64,000 nt of DNA from assembly GCF_000210915.2 (NCBI RefSeq), contig NC_016620.1:2170001-2234000 (forward strand), written 5' to 3'. The stretch comes from Halobacteriovorax marinus SJ. Its GTDB lineage: Bacteria > Bdellovibrionota > Bacteriovoracia > Bacteriovoracales > Bacteriovoracaceae. The position numbers and the translations under genes were made by a program. This document shows, in pieces, positions 9,416-19,187 of the stretch. Numbering within the stretch: the stretch's first letter is position 1; every line of letters starts with the position of its first letter. A model generated the notes under the pieces. The model was not told the origin of the DNA and ran no database searches. It saw only the letters and a list, made by a program, of their open reading frames with translations.

Positions 9416-12400
9416 ATGAATTTAAAACGCGTATTTAACATTCTTATTCTCTTATTTGCTGTCACATTAGTTTCGTGTGTTGATGCAGGCAGTGGTGGAA
9501 AGAGAAAAGCAAGCTCATCTAGTCAAGGTGCGACCACTGATGATGTGGACGATTCAAATAGTAGTGAAACTCTTGATGCTTACTGGTACTTCGATGGGCA
9601 AAAAATCGAAGGAACAATTACCATCAATCAGAATATTCAGACTGTAGGTTACCTTAGAGGAAAGACAATTCATAACTTCTTAAATACAGACACTAATGCT
9701 TCTAAGAAATATTGTCTTGTAGGAAGCTTCCAAGATAATGCACTTCCAAAAAATACATTGAATGTAAGAGCAGTTCCAATTGTTATTACAAACTTTTCAA
9801 CTAAGAGTATTGAAAGACTATTTAGAATAGACTTCATCGACGAAGCCGTTAACTCAAGTCAATGTGCAGGTGCTGTTAGCGTTCTTGATACTAACGGGGA
9901 AATAGATTCAACAAGAGTCCCTGCTCCGGCCTTTAGTCCTGAAAATGTTTGTCCGACTTGTGTGACTTCTTTTACGACTAGTAATATTTCACTCTACGAA
10001 TATGCCTCACTATCGATTAACGATGGAACAAAAGTTGATCCATCTCTAAGTGGACTGGCCACAACTAACCTAAGAATTAATCCAGCAAATAATACAACCG
10101 ATCCAATTAATACTTGTAGTAATACAGAATGTGCTGCCAAGGGATTTGACTGCTGCCTTGAAGGCCAATGTGTCAACGATAGTGCAATTAAGCCAAATGT
10201 TAATCAATCAAGTGCAGAGTTTTTACAGGCAAAGGCCGAAGTAGATGCCGACCCACTCAATTTCTTAAAGTGGCCAAATATCTATTTTATCTGTCCAAAT
10301 ATTGTAAGACCAAATCCACAAGATCCTGTGATTACAGATCCAGATCAAGATGCAGACGAAAGATTTCAAGCACTCTTAAAGCAGTACAACTGTTTAGAGG
10401 GTGTAGCAAATGAAGAAGGTCCTGACTACACAGCTTGTGAGCCATCTTTTGATGAAGCCGCATACGATGTTATTAAAAATGATGTTTGGGATAAGTGTGG
10501 TTGTGAAGCAGTTGGAGATGAAGAGAGAGAGCAAAAGTGTCCAGACTTTGGACTCAAGGCCATCCTAAACGATAGCGATGAAATTATCGAGATTGTTTGT
10601 AAGGTACCTGCTCCACCAAGTGACCCTACTCCTATTCAGTATATTAATGAACCTGTTTCAGTTAGAAGTGTTCCACATAGATTCTTTGATACTACAGGAA
10701 AGTTATGGGATGACATTACTGAGATTAAAGACGCTACGACTATTCAAGAAGGTCAGGCTTTCTCTTATACAGACACTTCTAGTAAGACTGACCCTACTCC
10801 AACACAATTTAGTATGAACGCCATCCTAGGGCCAATGAATGTACAACTTACAGGTGCGATGCCAGCAAAGCAATTAGATGTTGAATTTGATCAAGTCTAC
10901 GTCATCTCAGTAAATAGTGGTTACTATACGCCTTGTCCACAATGTGCTGATGACTCTTGGTTTTCGACTTTTAAGTCTCACCCACCTTCGTACAATGGAA
11001 CAGGACTGCAGGCAGTTGGTCATACGACTTCGAGAGATAGTTATGGCAATAACACTAATGCGGGTAACTATGAAGATACTATTTTTGGAAGAGCATGTTG
11101 GTTACCACCAACAATGATTCCACTATCACACAATACAAATACGAATTTAAAAACTCAGAGAATGAATCGTCTCATTACTCAGTCGGCTCTCTATGTTAAT
11201 GGGTACCAAAGAGATTGGTATGGATTTAATAAGGGAGCTCTCATTGGTTCTTTCAATGGTATTAATTGGTTTGCGATAGGAAAAGGAAGAAGAGTGACTT
11301 CTACATCAACGAAGCTCTATCTCGCTATCAATGGTGCCTACGCTGACCTCGCTGATAAGACAGACATACTAGTTAATGTAGTTACTGATCAAGGTGGTGG
11401 AACCGCCTCTGACTACGACTTTGACCCTAATCTATCTCTAGACGATACGAGACAGAATCAAGGAGCTTCTTGTCAGGAAGCACACCAATGTCAAACAGAT
11501 ACAGATTGCGTAACGAGCTTAGGTTGGGAATACGTTTGTGCTGATGTTAATCAACATAAGTCAAAGTGGCCTCAATTTGATCTCAACGGAAACGAGAAGC
11601 CTGGTTTAGAAAATGAGTCTCTCTCATTTAGTGAAATTATTTTTGGAACTCAACCTACAAGTGCTTCAAGTAAGAGATGTGTTTATAGAGGTTCTGGTTC
11701 AGTATGCTCTACTTCTAGAACAGATCTTGGAACTGCATCGAAGCTCTTTCAATGTGCTCCTAACTTCTATTGTGCAAAAATGGATGAAGCAGAGTTCAAC
11801 GCAGAAGTAGTTCGATCGCCAAATATTATTTCTAATATCCTCTTTGGACAAGAGGCCGATGTTCTAGGTAGACCGATGTACTACCTAGGAGGAAACGGAA
11901 CTCAATCCCTGGAGTCAAACCTAGAAGTTAACGCTGATGGCACTTTAAAATTTAATTTAAGTGAATCACCACAATCTATTGTTCTTCAACAGATTAAACA
12001 TAATATGGCCTCTTACTTCGGTGGCAATGAATCAGACGTAAGATTAAATGATATTGGTGTATGTAGACCAGGTAAAGATATTACACAGCCTACTCAAGAG
12101 CAGATGCAACAGAGTAAAGATAATCTAGGAAGAACGGATTATATTAATCAAATTTCTTCTTGTGACTCAAGTGCCACGAATGGAACGTTGAGGGCCAGAG
12201 CATGTCCAGTTATCGACAGCACTACTGGAGACTATGTTGACTCTCCACAAATTGAAGATATTAACGAGCAAAATATGTGTGGTGCTGAGTCTGTTTCCTT
12301 TATAAATGGAAACCAGCAATCAGTATTCTTTGAGATTGAAGCACTTGATATAGGCTCTCTCCCATCTCTAGTTGACCCTAGAATTGTTCAAAATGCGTGT

Positions 12401-14512
12401 CTAAGAAAAGCGGGCGCTGTATGTCAGACAGACTTAGACTGTGGACCTGGAAAGCTGCACTCTGAGACAGCACTCTTCTATGATCAAACTCACTTTGGTA
12501 ATACAGAGGCCGAACATAAATTTTGGCAAGAGGGACTTATCTGTGCTCAGGCCCAGAAGAAACCAAATTTCAATAGTGATAACTTTGATAGTTATGACAT
12601 GTCTTTAAATAGATGTTGTCGTGAAACAGGTGCCACTATAACAATGTTTACTGAAGGACCGACATCACTAGTTCCTAGTAATGTCTCTAGTAATAACCCA
12701 GGGGCTGAACTTACTGTTACTCGCTACCCTCAAAATGGACCATCTGCTGCTGGTAGATATTCAAGATACTCAATTGTAACTGCACAAGATAATAATAATG
12801 CAGCACTGACAAGTGCAATTATCACAGACACTGCCCTTCACCAAGCTCCAATTGTTGCGACATCTACAGCCCCTAAGGCCTATCAGTGGAAAACAATTAA
12901 CGACACTGCACAGAGAACATGTTGTGGACGTGGTTGGGTAAGAAAGTTTGCCGATGGAACAAATGATTGGTCAAACTCTTCTAGACTTAATATTAATCCA
13001 AATGAGTTTAATTGTTTAAATACGCAATCAAAGCTTCAATTTACTAACGACCCTGAAGCTGATCTCTTAGTGAATAGCGAAAACTACTACGGAGACTTCG
13101 CAAAATTATGTCAATCCCCTGCTGATAATGGTGGTTGTATTCAAAAACCAATCATCAAGTCAAATGAGTTTGAAGTTATTGGACCGACTGATATTGCTGG
13201 TGGAAACTTACTGCTCTCAACATTACCTGATGAAAACCCAACTAGTGGGACACTATTACAAGTTAATGGGCTTAGCTCTGATATCCCTTATATGCCTACT
13301 CCACTTAGACATGTTGAAAACCTCTCTAGTGAAGGGCCATATAACTACTTCCACAATAGTGATTTTCACTTGGCAATCAGAGTCATTATTCCAACATATA
13401 TCTCTGTGCTAGACGATACTGCTCTTGGATTCATTCAAGATGTTAGAGCAGTAAGAGTTAAGGATGGTTCTTCGACAACGACTCTATCACTTACACCGAA
13501 GGCTCCTATTACTTGTGATGCTGCCGCTCAAGCAGAGAATACATACTGCCTAAGAACTGTTAATGGAAAAGTTGTTATGGATGTTAGAATTTCACCAGAA
13601 CAAAGTGGTGGTCCAGACGATGCGACAGACGATAATAACTTTGACTACGCAGGGCTAGAAATAGTTTTCACAAACCAGAATACTCAGGTGGCCACAAGCA
13701 ATCCTATGACTTCAGGAAATGATCTCTACTATCTAACTAGACTCGGAAGATTAGAGCTTCTTGGAATTCCTCAGATTGTCTATGAACCACTCTACTGTAA
13801 TTCAGATAGAAGCCAATTAGTTGGTGGCATTTATAATCAAACAAATAGAACTGACTTTGATGCCAACTCATTTAACTATAACGCTAGTAATGACAATGGT
13901 AGAGATATTGCCAATATCTACGACTCCTCTACTAACGATAGTGAAGCAAACCCAAATAGTAGAGTCGTTAATGCTGATGGAATTATCCAGACTCAAGTAT
14001 GGTCAGATAATGAATTTAAGTGCTGTTTAAACTTAGGTGAAGAGACTGAAGATGCAGGACTATGTTGTTCTGGCTATGCTCCAGACCCAGGAAATGACGC
14101 CTCTTCTGATACAAAGAGAACTTGTAAACTTCCTTCGGGAACAAATTTAAATGTCTACTTCAATAAATTTGTTTCAGGTGATGGAATGGGAGAAGATCAG
14201 CCAGGTGGTGGACTTGAGGATTCTGACTTTGTTCCAGAGACTGGTGAAATTAAATTAAACTCTACGGCCTATGGAAAGATTCGCTCTCTTGGTACTGCTT
14301 ACTGCGACTCTGGTGAGACTAGAGGTGGGGCAGCATTTGGTTACTTCTACGCTGAGCCAAATACAGGGAACTACTTCCAAAATGGATCTCTAGAAGATAG
14401 TAAGATGTGGTCAATCACAGATTCTAACCTCGACTATGACGACGCAAACGATAATGGATTTGTGAGGTTTCTAGAGGGTTATAGATGGAATCACCATACA
14501 TATTGTAAATAA
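9416..14512 (+). CDS. giant Cys-rich outer-envelope lipoprotein (1698 aa)
   Basis: The N-terminus has a basic start, a hydrophobic core and a LVSC lipobox with the lipidated Cys at residue 21, followed by Gly/Ser/Lys-rich linker, so it is a lipoprotein probably anchored in the outer membrane. The remainder is about 1670 residues, rich in Asp, Asn, Ser and Thr and unusually rich in Cys, with clustered motifs such as CPTC, CPQC, CCLEGQC, CCREG, TCCGRG and CCSG, implying many disulfides and an extracytoplasmic location. I recognise no known domain. GAGGAG sits twelve bases before the ATG. It follows another secreted-protein gene and precedes a third; a role at the cell surface is inference. Confidence 0.8.
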   Translation: MNLKRVFNILILLFAVTLVSCVDAGSGGKRKASSSSQGATTDDVDDSNSSETLDAYWYFDGQKIEGTITINQNIQTVGYLRGKTIHNFLNTDTNASKKYCLVGSFQDNALPKNTLNVRAVPIVITNFSTKSIERLFRIDFIDEAVNSSQCAGAVSVLDTNGEIDSTRVPAPAFSPENVCPTCVTSFTTSNISLYEYASLSINDGTKVDPSLSGLATTNLRINPANNTTDPINTCSNTECAAKGFDCCLEGQCVNDSAIKPNVNQSSAEFLQAKAEVDADPLNFLKWPNIYFICPNIVRPNPQDPVITDPDQDADERFQALLKQYNCLEGVANEEGPDYTACEPSFDEAAYDVIKNDVWDKCGCEAVGDEEREQKCPDFGLKAILNDSDEIIEIVCKVPAPPSDPTPIQYINEPVSVRSVPHRFFDTTGKLWDDITEIKDATTIQEGQAFSYTDTSSKTDPTPTQFSMNAILGPMNVQLTGAMPAKQLDVEFDQVYVISVNSGYYTPCPQCADDSWFSTFKSHPPSYNGTGLQAVGHTTSRDSYGNNTNAGNYEDTIFGRACWLPPTMIPLSHNTNTNLKTQRMNRLITQSALYVNGYQRDWYGFNKGALIGSFNGINWFAIGKGRRVTSTSTKLYLAINGAYADLADKTDILVNVVTDQGGGTASDYDFDPNLSLDDTRQNQGASCQEAHQCQTDTDCVTSLGWEYVCADVNQHKSKWPQFDLNGNEKPGLENESLSFSEIIFGTQPTSASSKRCVYRGSGSVCSTSRTDLGTASKLFQCAPNFYCAKMDEAEFNAEVVRSPNIISNILFGQEADVLGRPMYYLGGNGTQSLESNLEVNADGTLKFNLSESPQSIVLQQIKHNMASYFGGNESDVRLNDIGVCRPGKDITQPTQEQMQQSKDNLGRTDYINQISSCDSSATNGTLRARACPVIDSTTGDYVDSPQIEDINEQNMCGAESVSFINGNQQSVFFEIEALDIGSLPSLVDPRIVQNACLRKAGAVCQTDLDCGPGKLHSETALFYDQTHFGNTEAEHKFWQEGLICAQAQKKPNFNSDNFDSYDMSLNRCCRETGATITMFTEGPTSLVPSNVSSNNPGAELTVTRYPQNGPSAAGRYSRYSIVTAQDNNNAALTSAIITDTALHQAPIVATSTAPKAYQWKTINDTAQRTCCGRGWVRKFADGTNDWSNSSRLNINPNEFNCLNTQSKLQFTNDPEADLLVNSENYYGDFAKLCQSPADNGGCIQKPIIKSNEFEVIGPTDIAGGNLLLSTLPDENPTSGTLLQVNGLSSDIPYMPTPLRHVENLSSEGPYNYFHNSDFHLAIRVIIPTYISVLDDTALGFIQDVRAVRVKDGSSTTTLSLTPKAPITCDAAAQAENTYCLRTVNGKVVMDVRISPEQSGGPDDATDDNNFDYAGLEIVFTNQNTQVATSNPMTSGNDLYYLTRLGRLELLGIPQIVYEPLYCNSDRSQLVGGIYNQTNRTDFDANSFNYNASNDNGRDIANIYDSSTNDSEANPNSRVVNADGIIQTQVWSDNEFKCCLNLGEETEDAGLCCSGYAPDPGNDASSDTKRTCKLPSGTNLNVYFNKFVSGDGMGEDQPGGGLEDSDFVPETGEIKLNSTAYGKIRSLGTAYCDSGETRGGAAFGYFYAEPNTGNYFQNGSLEDSKMWSITDSNLDYDDANDNGFVRFLEGYRWNHHTYCK

Positions 14513-14548
14513 TTAATTTTACAGTAGACTCTCCCCTAAATCAGAGGC

Positions 14549-14560
14549 TAAAATTACTAT
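14549..14560 (+). promoter_or_regulatory. -10 element of possible leaderless transcript
   Basis: TAAAAT ends six bases before the ATG at 14561 and no Shine-Dalgarno is present. Confidence 0.4.
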
Positions 14561-15280
14561 ATGTTTAAGATTCTATTTATCTTTCTTTTTTCAGTATTTG
14601 CCGAAGAAGTAAAATTTCTTCCCTACATGGCAGAGCACGAAAATCTAGGGTGTCCTTCTAACTCTCAATGCTCTAAGAAAATAGGCCTCATCCGACACCA
14701 ATGGATAAATATTGCGAAATCAAATTCTCCCAATAAACTTAAGCGAATGAATAATTTTATCAACTCCTATGGAGCTCTCATTCCAGTTTGGGGGCGAGAG
14801 AGTTCACAGGCCAATAAAGAGCTTATCCTCTGGGACTCATCTTGTAAGAATCACAATAATGAGAAGCTTGAGTCCATGAAGTTAATAGAAGTCTATTCTA
14901 AGAATATTAACTCTCTAAAAGATCAAAAAGATATTTTCATTCCCAATGCCCTAAGACTTAATAAGAAAAAACCAACGACGAGAAAAGTGATCAGAGGTGA
15001 TGCTCCTGTTCTCATCGATGGTGATGATTTTCTCTATATTAAAGAGTCTGAAGGCTTCTACTATGGACTTAGATTAAAATCGAATGGAGAGATACGAGTA
15101 GAAGAAACTCCCAAAGTAACCAATTATCCAAGTGAGATAAAGTGTAGTGATGAGCACACGAAGGCCCTACTCTCTATGAGCCCAGTAAAGAATCTCTATC
15201 AAGGAAGTTATTGTAAAATTATTTGGAATAGAAAGAGCAAAAGCTATGAGACATTGGCCTTTGGATGGAGTTGCGACTAA
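14561..15280 (+). CDS. secreted protein of unknown function (239 aa)
   Basis: Unrecognised. A short signal peptide (hydrophobic residues 2-14, cleavage near VFA-EE) is followed by a soluble domain with Cys at about 31, 37, 107, 193, 220 and the C-terminal CD, likely disulfide-bonded. The segment from about residue 150 (DAPVLIDGDDFLYIKES, then GLRLKSNGEI) looks like beta strands. It has no Shine-Dalgarno, only a -10-like TAAAAT six bases upstream. Its TAA overlaps the next ATG by one base (TAATG), so the two genes are translationally coupled. Confidence 0.7.
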   Translation: MFKILFIFLFSVFAEEVKFLPYMAEHENLGCPSNSQCSKKIGLIRHQWINIAKSNSPNKLKRMNNFINSYGALIPVWGRESSQANKELILWDSSCKNHNNEKLESMKLIEVYSKNINSLKDQKDIFIPNALRLNKKKPTTRKVIRGDAPVLIDGDDFLYIKESEGFYYGLRLKSNGEIRVEETPKVTNYPSEIKCSDEHTKALLSMSPVKNLYQGSYCKIIWNRKSKSYETLAFGWSCD

Positions 15281-16257
15281 TGAGTGACTTTTCAATCTGC
15301 TCTTTCAATGTTGAAAATCTCTTCCTTCCTCCCTATAGCGATGAAGCGAGCTACACTCTCTATAAGTACGAGAAGTCTAAGGATAAGGTTGAGAGATTGG
15401 CCAAGGCCATTCTAGATATTGATAGCGATATTTACTTTCTCTGCGAGGTTGGCGGTGAGGATTCTCTCAAAAACTTTGTTTCAGAGTATTTAAATGACAA
15501 CTACCACTACTCTTTAATACCTGGAAATTCAGAGAGAGGTATTGAGCTTGCTTACCTTGTAAAAAAGGGAAGCCCTTTTAGCTTTAAACATTTCACTCAC
15601 AAAAGACGTCCCCTTAACTTCAACTACCCTCACGAAGAAAAAGAAAATAAATACCAAATGAGTATGGGAAAGAAGAGAGTATACAAATCTCACCTTCCCT
15701 CTAGAGATATAGCTGAACTTAGAATCTTTAAAGACGACGAGACTAAACCTTTCTTAATCCTATTGGGAGTTCATTTAAAGAGCCAACTCGATAAAGATGG
15801 AATTGATTTTGGTGGCAAGCTTAGAAGAGCTGCAGAATTCAAGCAATTAATTGAGACATATAATGTCTTAAATAAGCGCTACCACAATAAGGTGCCAATC
15901 CTACTCTTAGGTGATTTTAACGGGAAGGCCTGCAAGGAAGAAACTGATATCGAATTTAAAACTCTCTATGAAACGACTGATTTAGAAGATGTTCTAGAAG
16001 TTATAGAGGAACCTAAAGAAGCCAGAATCAGCATTCATATTTTTGATAAACAGGGTGTCGATCAAGGCCACCAACTAGACTATATCTTCATCCCAAAATC
16101 TCTCCACTCTCAAATTAATGCTAAACTTAGTGGATTGTATAACTACAAAAATGAAGAGGGAGCTCCCTACCCAAGGCCCACCTCACTCTATGAAAGATAC
16201 CAGCTCCCCTCGGATCACTTTCCAATTGTCTGCACAATCAAGAATTTCCCTAACTAA
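15280..16257 (+). CDS. endonuclease/exonuclease/phosphatase family protein
   Basis: Metal-dependent EEP fold (DNase I-like), 325 residues. Seen in order: SFNVENLF at about residue 8, a CEVGG segment carrying the metal-binding Glu, LLGVHLKSQ, LLGDFNGKA (the D-x-N pair), LDYIFIP and SDHFPIVC with the terminal catalytic Asp-His. All core residues are present. No signal peptide is visible, so it appears cytoplasmic, unlike its neighbours. Substrate (nucleic acid, phospholipid or inositol phosphate) cannot be told. Start chosen at the ATG overlapping the preceding TAA rather than at the upstream ATG at 15265. Confidence 0.88.
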   Translation: MSDFSICSFNVENLFLPPYSDEASYTLYKYEKSKDKVERLAKAILDIDSDIYFLCEVGGEDSLKNFVSEYLNDNYHYSLIPGNSERGIELAYLVKKGSPFSFKHFTHKRRPLNFNYPHEEKENKYQMSMGKKRVYKSHLPSRDIAELRIFKDDETKPFLILLGVHLKSQLDKDGIDFGGKLRRAAEFKQLIETYNVLNKRYHNKVPILLLGDFNGKACKEETDIEFKTLYETTDLEDVLEVIEEPKEARISIHIFDKQGVDQGHQLDYIFIPKSLHSQINAKLSGLYNYKNEEGAPYPRPTSLYERYQLPSDHFPIVCTIKNFPN

Positions 16258-16302
16258 TTACAACAACTTAACTCTTTGCAAAATGACGAAAGCATTTGGC
16301 CT

Positions 16303-16311
16303 TGTCATAGT
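16303..16311 (+). promoter_or_regulatory. extended -10 of possible leaderless transcript
   Basis: TGT-CATAGT ends six bases before the ATG at 16318; no Shine-Dalgarno is present. Confidence 0.35.
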
Positions 16312-16317
16312 GCTCCA

Positions 16318-17682
16318 ATGAATTTGAAATTGACTACACTCCTACTACTTTGTTGCTTCAACATTAACGCGGCAGTTATCGCAATCTTAGATAACGGCGT
16401 CGACCACTCTCACTATAAATTAAAGAATAATATCTATAAGAACTATGTCGAAGTTCAAAATAATAGAGATGACGATAGAAATGGCTACGTAGATGACGTG
16501 ATGGGATGGAATTTCATAGCTATGAATAATGTCGTTTTTGACTTTGAAAGAGAGATTTATCTAACTCATGATATTGAAAGATACTATCACCTCCGTGCCA
16601 AGGACTCACTTGGAACTATCACTGAAGTTGAAGATAGAGAGTATAGCATCCTTAAAAAAGATAAAGAGCTAAAAGAGAGAAGAAGTGAATTTACCTCTTG
16701 GATGCATGGAACTCATATAGCAGGAATCGCTGCTAATACTAGTGAGCTCCCAGAAGAACTTGAAGAGGACGACATCCTACTTCTGCCAATCGTTTACCTA
16801 GGCGACGCGACTTCAGGGCCAGCTCTAGCTCCAGAGTTTAAACCTACTGCCAGTAGAAATCTAAGAACTCAAAGAAGACATCTTAACTCCTACTGGAAAG
16901 AGTTCATGGCGTGGCAAGTGAATAAATTCAAACTTGGCGCCCGCTACGCTGCCTCAAAAGCACAGGTTGCCAACGGATCTTTTGGACAAAGCTTTGGCGG
17001 AATACAAGATCGCATGAAGTCTTATTACAAAGAACAAATAGGACAAGAATTAAGTGAAGAAGATTCCTTTAAAGCAGCACAAGACTTTATGGTAGAACTT
17101 ATGGTGCAGACAGAGAAAGTTTTAAAGAAGTTTCCAAATACACTCTTTGTCTTCTCTGCTGGAAATAAGAAGAATGATTCTGATATCTATATTCACTTTC
17201 CAAGTGCGGCCAGACTTCCAAATGTTCTCTCTGTGGGAGCTTCATTCGAATATAATGAAATGGCCTATTTCTCAAATTTTGGAAAAGAAACCGTAGACCT
17301 CTTCGCTCCAGGTCTGGCCATCCACAGTACGATACCAAGGCAAGGTCATCTAAGAATCAATGGAACAAGTCAGGCATCACCTTTTGTTGCCAATACCGCT
17401 GCTAAGGCCATTGCTTTGGCCAAGAAGTTAAATATTAAAATCTCTATTAAAGATATAAGGAAAATCATCCTTCTCACTGTAAATAAGAAAGATGAATTAA
17501 GAGAAAAATCAGTGGCTGGTGGAATTATTCATCCAGCTAGAGTCTATAAAACGATCCGCCTACTCAGGCGCTACAGCCTGAGTAGATCAATCAACTATGC
17601 CAATTCATGGATCCCTGACATGGCCATAACTCATGAAAAGTCCGATCACAAAGGGCTATTCATCGAACTTCCTACGCCTTAA
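16318..17682 (+). CDS. secreted subtilisin-like (S8) serine protease
   Basis: Subtilase of 454 residues. Catalytic triad seen as Asp25 in AILDNGVDHSH, His130 in MHGTHIAG and Ser351 in NGTSQASPFVA; the oxyanion-hole Asn is in FSAGN. The signal peptide ends near NINA at about residue 18 and the catalytic Asp follows almost at once, so there is no I9 propeptide at the N-terminus. A charged insertion of about 100 residues separates Asp and His. The upstream ATG-like frame from 16276 lacks a signal sequence, hence this start. A -10-like CATAGT ends six bases before the ATG and no ribosome site is seen. Probably degrades proteins outside the cytoplasm. Confidence 0.92.
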   Translation: MNLKLTTLLLLCCFNINAAVIAILDNGVDHSHYKLKNNIYKNYVEVQNNRDDDRNGYVDDVMGWNFIAMNNVVFDFEREIYLTHDIERYYHLRAKDSLGTITEVEDREYSILKKDKELKERRSEFTSWMHGTHIAGIAANTSELPEELEEDDILLLPIVYLGDATSGPALAPEFKPTASRNLRTQRRHLNSYWKEFMAWQVNKFKLGARYAASKAQVANGSFGQSFGGIQDRMKSYYKEQIGQELSEEDSFKAAQDFMVELMVQTEKVLKKFPNTLFVFSAGNKKNDSDIYIHFPSAARLPNVLSVGASFEYNEMAYFSNFGKETVDLFAPGLAIHSTIPRQGHLRINGTSQASPFVANTAAKAIALAKKLNIKISIKDIRKIILLTVNKKDELREKSVAGGIIHPARVYKTIRLLRRYSLSRSINYANSWIPDMAITHEKSDHKGLFIELPTP

Positions 17683-17733
17683 TAAGGAAATATATTCGCT
17701 CAAAACCAAGAGAGGAATTTGAATTTAAATTAT

Positions 17734-17760
17734 TTAAATTCCTCCGCAATCTCCCGATAA
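17734..17760 (+). promoter_or_regulatory. sigma-28 (FliA)-like promoter
   Basis: TTAAATTC, 11 bp, CCCGATAA (last base 17760), in the same geometry as the site at 6950. The bases just upstream (17715-17731) repeat a 17-mer also found at 6724-6740. The predicted transcript starts about 32 bases before the lipoprotein gene. Confidence 0.6.
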
Positions 17761-17798
17761 GTAAGTTAGGAATATCTTAGATTAAGGAGCGATCTTCC

Positions 17799-18713
17799 AT
17801 GGTTAACAAAAATAACTTAACGACAATTCTATTCTTGGGAACATTTTCTCTAGTTATGAGCTCTTGCTCATCAGGCTACTCCTATAAGAAACCTGAGTCA
17901 TTCGAAGAGAAAATTAGCCGCTATGAAGCGAGAAGTTTAAATACAAACCTAGTTCCTGAAGTTCAGGTAAGTAAGAGCTTTAAACATACTTCTAGAAAGT
18001 CTAGAGGACCTGCTTCAGTCACTACATCTAGTAGTGAGGATAAAGGCTATAACCAATATAATAATAAGAGACTGTACTTCCTTACACTCTACTCTCAGTA
18101 CCAACAGATCAAGCCGCTGGCGTCTAATGAGAGTGTGGCCATCGAGCTTAACCACTGTCCTAGCTTTCATACAAGCTTTCTAAGCTACAATGAGTCTAGT
18201 CCAAAGAGTACGAGTGCTAGAGACTATAAGATGCCATTTAAGTCAATGGAGAGCTTAAGAGATGCTGACAATATGACTCGTTATCCAGAGTTCTTTCTCC
18301 CAGTCTCTAGATCTTCAACTCGTCCAAGAGTTATAGATATCGCAATAAAAGATAACTTAAGTGCCTCAAAGACTAAAGAACTAGTAAAGAGTGCAATCAA
18401 TATTCACGTAGCAAAGACTTATAGTGAGTTGACTGAATTATGTGAGACAGGCTCAAGCTCAAATTACTATATTTATGAAAATCTCATGACTCATATTAAG
18501 ACAAGAGACAAGATCTCTGCTGACCAAATTGGCCTTAAAACGCTTTTTAAAACGACTCTCTTTTCCAATATGGCCCTCACAACGTCTATTAAGAGAAATC
18601 AAAGGCAGAAATCTAGAGGAATCGCTTCTGTAGGCGGCCAATACGGGCTCGATCAGGAAGTTATTAAAAGGCTCGAGGTTCCATGGGTTGAGAGCTACTT
18701 ACAAAGTAAATAA
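17799..18713 (+). CDS. lipoprotein of unknown function (304 aa)
   Basis: Lipobox MSSC near residues 20-24 after a hydrophobic core marks lipoprotein processing; two adjacent Cys-Ser pairs follow. The mature region is Ser/Lys/Arg-rich and begins with a likely disordered linker (Ser-rich at about 65-80), then a folded part with Cys in ELNHCPSFH and ELCETG. No family recognised. AAGGAG stands eleven bases before the ATG. A flagellar-sigma-like promoter lies upstream and an intrinsic terminator downstream, so it is a single-gene transcription unit possibly tied to motility. Confidence 0.75.
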   Translation: MVNKNNLTTILFLGTFSLVMSSCSSGYSYKKPESFEEKISRYEARSLNTNLVPEVQVSKSFKHTSRKSRGPASVTTSSSEDKGYNQYNNKRLYFLTLYSQYQQIKPLASNESVAIELNHCPSFHTSFLSYNESSPKSTSARDYKMPFKSMESLRDADNMTRYPEFFLPVSRSSTRPRVIDIAIKDNLSASKTKELVKSAINIHVAKTYSELTELCETGSSSNYYIYENLMTHIKTRDKISADQIGLKTLFKTTLFSNMALTTSIKRNQRQKSRGIASVGGQYGLDQEVIKRLEVPWVESYLQSK

Positions 18714-18723
18714 TTCATCATTC

Positions 18724-18742
18724 AAGGCCCTTATAGGGCCTT
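18724..18742 (+). terminator. intrinsic terminator
   Basis: AAGGCCC, 5-base loop, GGGCCTT, a perfect 7-bp stem followed by TCTAG, immediately after the lipoprotein gene. Confidence 0.7.
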
Positions 18743-18754
18743 TCTAGTATCCTA

Positions 18755-18763
18755 TGCTATAAT
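18755..18763 (+). promoter_or_regulatory. extended -10 promoter, probably leaderless
   Basis: TGC-TATAAT is a perfect extended -10. It ends seven bases before the ATG at 18771, placing the predicted transcription start on the start codon. No Shine-Dalgarno is present. Confidence 0.6.
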
Positions 18764-18770
18764 CCCAGAC

Positions 18771-19187
18771 ATGAGTAAGAAAGTAGTCGTAAGCGCTTGC
18801 CTAGCGGGTTTAAACTGCCGTTATGATGGGGACAATAAAAAGCGCGATGAAATAGTAGAAATGATTAAGCGCGGAGAAGCGATTCCCGTCTGCCCTGAGC
18901 AATTGGGAGGCCTTAGCACGCCAAGGGATCCTGCTGAATCAGTCGACTCAAAGGTACTTACTATTAATGGAAAAGACGTCACATTCGAATATAATAAGGG
19001 AGCGAAAGAGGCCCTCTCTCTAGCACAAATCTTTGGTGCCAGTGAGGCTCTACTCAAGAGCCGCTCCCCTATGTGTGGCGCGGGCGAAGTCTATGATGGA
19101 AGTTTTAAGGGCAAGCTTAGAAATGGTGATGGAATCTTCACTAAACTCTTAAAGGAAGCTGGAATAAAAGTAGATCCAATCGATTAA
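18771..19187 (+). CDS. DUF523 family protein
   Basis: A 138-residue protein matching DUF523 throughout: VVSACLAGLNCRYDG at the N-terminus with two conserved Cys, PVCPEQLGGLSTPRDPAE with a third, and SRSPMCGAGEVYDGSF near residue 100. The conserved Cys pattern suggests metal or thiol chemistry, but the family function is unknown to me. It appears to be transcribed from a leaderless extended -10 promoter. Its last four bases overlap the end of the convergent histidine kinase gene. Confidence 0.92.
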   Translation: MSKKVVVSACLAGLNCRYDGDNKKRDEIVEMIKRGEAIPVCPEQLGGLSTPRDPAESVDSKVLTINGKDVTFEYNKGAKEALSLAQIFGASEALLKSRSPMCGAGEVYDGSFKGKLRNGDGIFTKLLKEAGIKVDPID

